Below, in pieces: positions 34,511-37,783 of a stretch of DNA of 37,783 nt (the first letter of the stretch is position 1; every line of letters starts with the position of its first letter). The notes beneath the pieces were generated by a model. The model had not been told where the DNA came from and made no database searches. It saw only the letters and a program-made list of their open reading frames with translations. The stretch lies in contig CAKZLZ010000083.1 in assembly GCA_937127435.1 (NCBI GenBank), forward strand, positions 1 to 37,783. The letters are read 5' to 3'. Position numbers and translations under genes: made by a program. This stretch comes from an uncultured Verrucomicrobiota bacterium (GTDB taxonomy: Bacteria; Verrucomicrobiota; Kiritimatiellia; SS1-B-03-39; UBA6053).

Positions 34511-35669
34511 TTTCACCGGCCGCAGGCAAACCGGTTTTTAACCGCTCCACCTGATTCCAAACTTCATCCAGGGTCGCAAAATGCGCGGTGCGTGAAGCGG
34601 CAATCAAAGCGGTTTCCAAATGCGTGCGTTTTGAAAGCGAATATTTCAGTTGCTCAGAAGCAGCCATGAGTTTTTCCATGAGCGCGGAAACCCGGGAGGG
34701 TTCCACCCATTCGGCCTGTTCGCGAATTACCGCCGCCTGTACATCGGGCAGTTCGTTTAACAGCCCGCCCTTCGGACTGTAAGCCTGCACCAGAATATGG
34801 CGGAGATGGATCACCAAATCCAACAGCACCCGTTCCAAATCTTTTCCGGTTTGGTCAAATTCCGCAATCGCTGATAAAATACCGGGGATATCGTGTTGCA
34901 AAATTGTAGCCGACAATTCTTCCAAATGCTTTTGGGAAACCAATCCGAAGACCGAGAGCACATCTTCTTCTTTTAAACTTTTACCCCGGAAAGAAATCAA
35001 CTGGTCCATAGCCGAAAGTGCATCACGCATTCCCCCCCGGGCGCCGCGGGCAATGGCCAATAAAGCGGCATCTTCGACTTCCACGTTTTCCGCAGTACAA
35101 ATTTCTTTTAAGCGGCCGGTGATATCTTTGGCTAAAATCCTGCGTAAATCAAAACGCTGGCAACGGGAAAGAATGGTATCCGGAATTTTCTGGGGTTCGG
35201 TGGTCGCGAACAGAAATTTGACGTGAGGAGGCGGCTCTTCCAAGGTTTTCAGCAAGGCGTTAAATGCGCCTTGGGTGAGCATGTGCACTTCGTCGATCAA
35301 ATAAATTTTAAACAGGGAATTGTTGGTGCCGAATTTGGCATTTTCCCTGATTTCTCGGACATGGTCCACTTTGTTGTTACTCGCACCGTCAATTTCCAGC
35401 ACATCCATGGAATTTCCAGCGGTAATCTCTTTGCAGCGGTTGCAGGTATTACAGGGAGTCGCAGTCGGTCCATTTTCGCAGTTCAGACACTTGGCAAAAA
35501 TACGGGCCATGGTGGTTTTACCGGTTCCGCGTGAACCCACAAACAAGTAAGCGTGCCCTACCCGCTCCTGATCAATCGCCCGACCGAGCGTTTCGGTGAT
35601 ATGCGATTGACCCACAACCTCGGTAAAGGTTTGGGGACGGTATTTGCGTGCTAGAACTTCGTAGGCCAT
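34494..35669 (-). CDS. dnaX: DNA polymerase III subunit gamma/tau, frame ending at the slippery run
   Basis: A 391-residue clamp-loader ATPase. The typical start is MAYEVLARKYRPQTFTEVVGQ, with Walker A GSRGTGKTT (about 46-54), the four-Cys zinc module CLNCENGPTATPCNTC (about 63-78), Walker B LIDEVHM and the TTEPQKIPDTILSRCQRF sensor region. Domains I-III are complete. The frame ends with E-K-K-K-TAG right at an A10 run. Without frameshift the product corresponds to the gamma form, and with it to tau. The start has no Shine-Dalgarno; instead ACTCCTT, a sequence complementary to one, lies directly before the ATG. The SRP RNA gene ends about 24 bases upstream. Confidence 0.96.
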   Translation of the reverse strand: MAYEVLARKYRPQTFTEVVGQSHITETLGRAIDQERVGHAYLFVGSRGTGKTTMARIFAKCLNCENGPTATPCNTCNRCKEITAGNSMDVLEIDGASNNKVDHVREIRENAKFGTNNSLFKIYLIDEVHMLTQGAFNALLKTLEEPPPHVKFLFATTEPQKIPDTILSRCQRFDLRRILAKDITGRLKEICTAENVEVEDAALLAIARGARGGMRDALSAMDQLISFRGKSLKEEDVLSVFGLVSQKHLEELSATILQHDIPGILSAIAEFDQTGKDLERVLLDLVIHLRHILVQAYSPKGGLLNELPDVQAAVIREQAEWVEPSRVSALMEKLMAASEQLKYSLSKRTHLETALIAASRTAHFATLDEVWNQVERLKTGLPAAGETEKKK

Positions 35670-35692
35670 AAGGAGTAATATTTTCTCGGAAT

Positions 35693-35848
35693 ATGAGTTC
35701 CAGTGATGCGGCTCAAGCCAGGTGGTCTACGGCGCCCAGACTGCCGGTCTTAGTGCTGCTACCTTCCGGTCCTGACACAGTTCGTCCGCGTCTGTCGCAT
35801 AGGACCCAGCCTTCAACACCGCACCACCGGAACTCATGCTCCGAGTGA
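35693..35848 (-). ncRNA. ffs: Signal recognition particle RNA (small bacterial, 4.5S type)
   Basis: The minus strand carries the invariant SRP apical core GTCAGGACCGGAAGGTAGCAGC (in part) near 35785-35755, the Ffh-binding site. The flanks pair into one long hairpin: ATGAGTTCC at the 5' side (35837-35829) against GGAACTCAT at the 3' side (35701-35693), continued by GTGGTGCGG against CCGCATCAC. The 5' end is placed near 35848 from the promoter. This makes about 145-155 bases, longer than the 114-base E. coli RNA. It lies directly upstream of dnaX as in Bacillus subtilis. Confidence 0.93.
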
Positions 35849-35854
35849 ATGAGC

Positions 35855-35882
35855 TGTATAACACGCCGCCGGATGATGGCAA
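35855..35882 (-). promoter_or_regulatory. Promoter of the SRP RNA
   Basis: On the minus strand TTGCCA (35882-35877) and TATACA (35860-35855) are 16 bases apart. Transcription would begin near 35848, just before the RNA hairpin. The same promoter may feed dnaX, ybaB and recR. Confidence 0.6.
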
Positions 35883-36016
35883 GCAAGGTTTGTGATTTTT
35901 GAAGGGGTAGCCTCGATACCTGAAGAATACGGGTCGATGGCTTGATTTTTCAGCACTTTACACATTCCAAATTTCAGATCCCGGGTTCTCAATTCCCCAA
36001 TTCCCCAATTTCCTTC

Positions 36017-37495
36017 CTACTCATCCACCTTAATGACCATCAAAGTCATATCGTCATACTGGGGCATCTGGCCCACAAAGCGCAGAACCCGTTCGCGGAC
36101 AATGTCCGATATTTGCGCAGGACTCCGCTCCCGCCCGGCGGCCATCGCCCGGGCAAGCGGTTCCAATCCCCATTCTTCATGTTTTGCATTCATCGCTTCG
36201 GTAATACCATCCGTATAAACCATTACCACACTTCCGGGATCCAGAGTGATCCGGACCGTTTCGATCAACTGGTCAAACAATTCCGCATCCACCAGCCCCA
36301 CGGCCATGCCCCCACTTTCTTTGCGAAGCACCTCGTTATGACCGGGGCTTAAAATCATTGCCGGATCATGTCCCGCACGCGCCATCGCCAATTCGCGGGT
36401 TTCCGTGTCGTAAACCATATAAATCATGGTCACAAACATGTCTTCGTAAATATCCCCGATCATGGTTTGGTTTACTTCCCGCAACACTTCCGCCGGATCC
36501 GTTTTCTTAGAGGCATGCGCCCGCAAAACACTGCGGCAGATCGACATCATCAAGGCCCCGCCAATCCCTTTGCCCGACACATCCGCCACTGCAAATCCCA
36601 CGTAACGGTCGTCAATGGGAATCACATCGTAATAATCGCCGCCGACCTCCTGGGCCGCCAAATTAAAGGCATGAATACTCAGCCCTTTCACATCCGGCAA
36701 TTTTCGGGGAAGCAAGCTGGTTTGAATACGTTTGGCCAAATCCAAATCCTGATCCATTCGCCGTTTCTCATCCAATGCCGCCCGGAACTGGGCATAATAA
36801 ATCGAAAGGGAAGCTTGGTCCGCCAAGGCCTGCAATAAATTCTGATCCCGCTCTCCAAGCGGCACATGGTCCACGCGGTTCACCACACAAACCACCCCGA
36901 TCACTTCATGCCGGAAACGCATCGGCACCAGGAGCAGACTGTTTACATCCAGCAGGCTTCTGTCGTAATGGGGCACCCGGGGATCCAACTCAGCTTTGCT
37001 GATCAGAATCGGGGTTCCGAAATCCGCCCCCTGACCGATCAAGCCTTCCCCTACCGCCAATCGCGTATTCAAAATCATTTCTTCGATCTGCTCGTTTTTT
37101 AATGCGCGCACATCCATGCCGCCGTAAAACTGATGCAGATTAAACATGGGAGGAAAAACACCGGACACCGCGCGACATCGCAACATGTCCCCGTCTTCCC
37201 GCAGATAGATCGCCCCGCCCGAAGTATGGGTGGTCCGCAATGCATAATACAACACCCGCTGCATCAGTTTATCCACATCCAGCGTTTCCGATTCCGTAAA
37301 CGTCTCCCCGATATTCTGGACGTAGTTAAAGATGACTTCTTTTTCTTTAACCAGATTATCCCGTTCCAACCGAATGCGGCGTAACACCCGGATGCCGAAA
37401 TAAGCGGCCGCAAAATTGGTGATTACCAGAAACAGGCTTAGCCCTCCCAGTACGGGAACAAGCATAATTGCCAAGGGGAAGGGGTGAAGCCACAT
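36017..37495 (-). CDS. GAF-domain SpoIIE/RsbU-type protein phosphatase (PP2C)
   Basis: About 492 residues. An N-terminal membrane segment (FPLAIMLVPVLGGLSLFLVITNFAAAYFG) is followed by a coiled coil, a GAF domain (about 70-235, with GGAIYLRED and PMRFRHEVIGVVCVVNRV), a linker helix and a SpoIIE-type PP2C domain (about 275-490) with the metal-site blocks GGDYYDVIPIDD, VADVSGKGIGGALMM and VVMVYTDGITEAMN. It should dephosphorylate a serine-phosphorylated STAS anti-anti-sigma factor, and such a gene lies nine bases upstream. Three consecutive ATG codons open the frame (37501, 37498, 37495); AGGA at 37505-37502 best suits the third. Confidence 0.9.
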   Translation of the reverse strand: MWLHPFPLAIMLVPVLGGLSLFLVITNFAAAYFGIRVLRRIRLERDNLVKEKEVIFNYVQNIGETFTESETLDVDKLMQRVLYYALRTTHTSGGAIYLREDGDMLRCRAVSGVFPPMFNLHQFYGGMDVRALKNEQIEEMILNTRLAVGEGLIGQGADFGTPILISKAELDPRVPHYDRSLLDVNSLLLVPMRFRHEVIGVVCVVNRVDHVPLGERDQNLLQALADQASLSIYYAQFRAALDEKRRMDQDLDLAKRIQTSLLPRKLPDVKGLSIHAFNLAAQEVGGDYYDVIPIDDRYVGFAVADVSGKGIGGALMMSICRSVLRAHASKKTDPAEVLREVNQTMIGDIYEDMFVTMIYMVYDTETRELAMARAGHDPAMILSPGHNEVLRKESGGMAVGLVDAELFDQLIETVRITLDPGSVVMVYTDGITEAMNAKHEEWGLEPLARAMAAGRERSPAQISDIVRERVLRFVGQMPQYDDMTLMVIKVDE

Positions 37496-37510
37496 CATCA
37501 TTCCTGGGAA

Positions 37511-37783
37511 CTAACTTTGGCGCTGAATATCCTCACGCAGATAATCGAGTACATCCTGAAAGCGTAAACGATTGTCATCGTCAATCTCCACGAGTTTTTC
37601 ATGGGCTTCAAGCATGGTGTGCGCCGAGTCCAGTGGCGTTTCCTCTCCCCGCTCCAATTCAGAAAGTTCCTGAGGCGATTGATCAGGCAGATCCATCTGA
37701 ATATCCACAAGTTGGTTTAACCCCAAGGTCTTCATCAGGTTGATCAGTTTATCGGAAACACTGCAAAGGATGATTTTCTTACC
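37511..37783 (-). CDS. STAS-domain anti-anti-sigma factor, C-terminal part (start outside the window)
   Basis: The frame is open from the window edge (first codon 37783) to a stop at 37511. The visible text GKKIILCSVSDKLINLMKTLGLNQLVDIQMDL is the end of a STAS domain: the strand-helix-strand in which the chain reads loops of the g-L-x-x-L-f-x-I type. It is followed by a 45-residue acidic tail (SELERGEETPLDSAHTMLEAHEKLVEIDDDN...). The phospho-acceptor Ser lies outside the window. Together with the following PP2C phosphatase it forms a partner-switch pair that would control an anti-sigma kinase or another target. Confidence 0.75.
   Translation of the reverse strand, partial: GKKIILCSVSDKLINLMKTLGLNQLVDIQMDLPDQSPQELSELERGEETPLDSAHTMLEAHEKLVEIDDDNRLRFQDVLDYLREDIQRQS

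Noticed and set aside
35985..36010. Short tandem AATTCCCC units before the phosphatase stop
   Set aside because: Only two to three imperfect units; could be a decayed edge of the dispersed repeat, but too short to assign.
1..37783. CRISPR array, insertion sequence, prophage or integron
   Set aside because: No regularly spaced repeats, transposase, integrase or phage genes were seen in any frame.

Overview
The window looks like chromosomal core DNA from a Verrucomicrobiota bacterium, probably the Opitutae/Puniceicoccales group. The clues are a 718-residue protein ending in a GreA-like domain, a PEP-CTERM protein tail at the left edge, an LpxC-family protein, many lipoproteins with clear lipoboxes, and a complete Bat (aerotolerance-type) operon. 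The lineage is inferred from gene content; no 16S rRNA gene is present. I see no phage, insertion sequence, CRISPR array or plasmid origin. The mobile-looking material is a set of short palindromic repeats between genes.

Layout. Positions 1-92 hold the last codons of a PEP-CTERM protein. Positions 330-8614 form one tight + strand operon: MoxR ATPase, DUF58 protein, an anchored DUF4381-like lipoprotein, two VWA proteins (BatA, BatB), a TPR protein with a low-complexity tail (BatC), BatD and BatE. Most junctions are ATGA overlaps. The minus strand then carries a serine acetyltransferase (epsC type) and a DUF2333 protein. A lipid-kinase-like gene (+) faces tRNA-Ala(GGC) (-) across a shared terminator. 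A minus-strand operon follows: GreA-like giant protein, GtrA-family protein and a 905-residue lipoprotein of unknown function. An RluA-type pseudouridine synthase (+) comes next.

Positions 19013-26540 are a minus-strand run: rhomboid-like membrane protein, two oligopeptide-binding proteins, ComF, a sodium:solute symporter, a small lipoprotein and an SMP-30/gluconolactonase-like protein. Positions 26948-30988 hold a large hybrid histidine kinase followed by a YkgJ-type cysteine-cluster protein. A divergent LpxC-like gene and trmL (+) converge on the ffs-dnaX-ybaB-recR cluster (-), the same order as in Bacillus subtilis. The right edge has a SpoIIE-type phosphatase preceded by a truncated STAS protein, a partner-switch pair.

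The strongest observations are these. (1) dnaX is split by an A10 run with a stop codon directly after it and the rest of tau in the -1 frame, which is the signature of programmed frameshifting or transcriptional slippage. (2) GTAG-type two-hairpin REP-like elements supply the stop codons of the convergent genes trmL and recR. (3) A dispersed intergenic repeat encodes the C-terminus and stop of the YkgJ-type gene, and a related locus has a 73-bp tandem repeat flanking a 95-bp element with inverted ends. (4) The LpxC-like protein appears to have lost catalytic and zinc-site residues. I did not find a clear new defence or mobile system.
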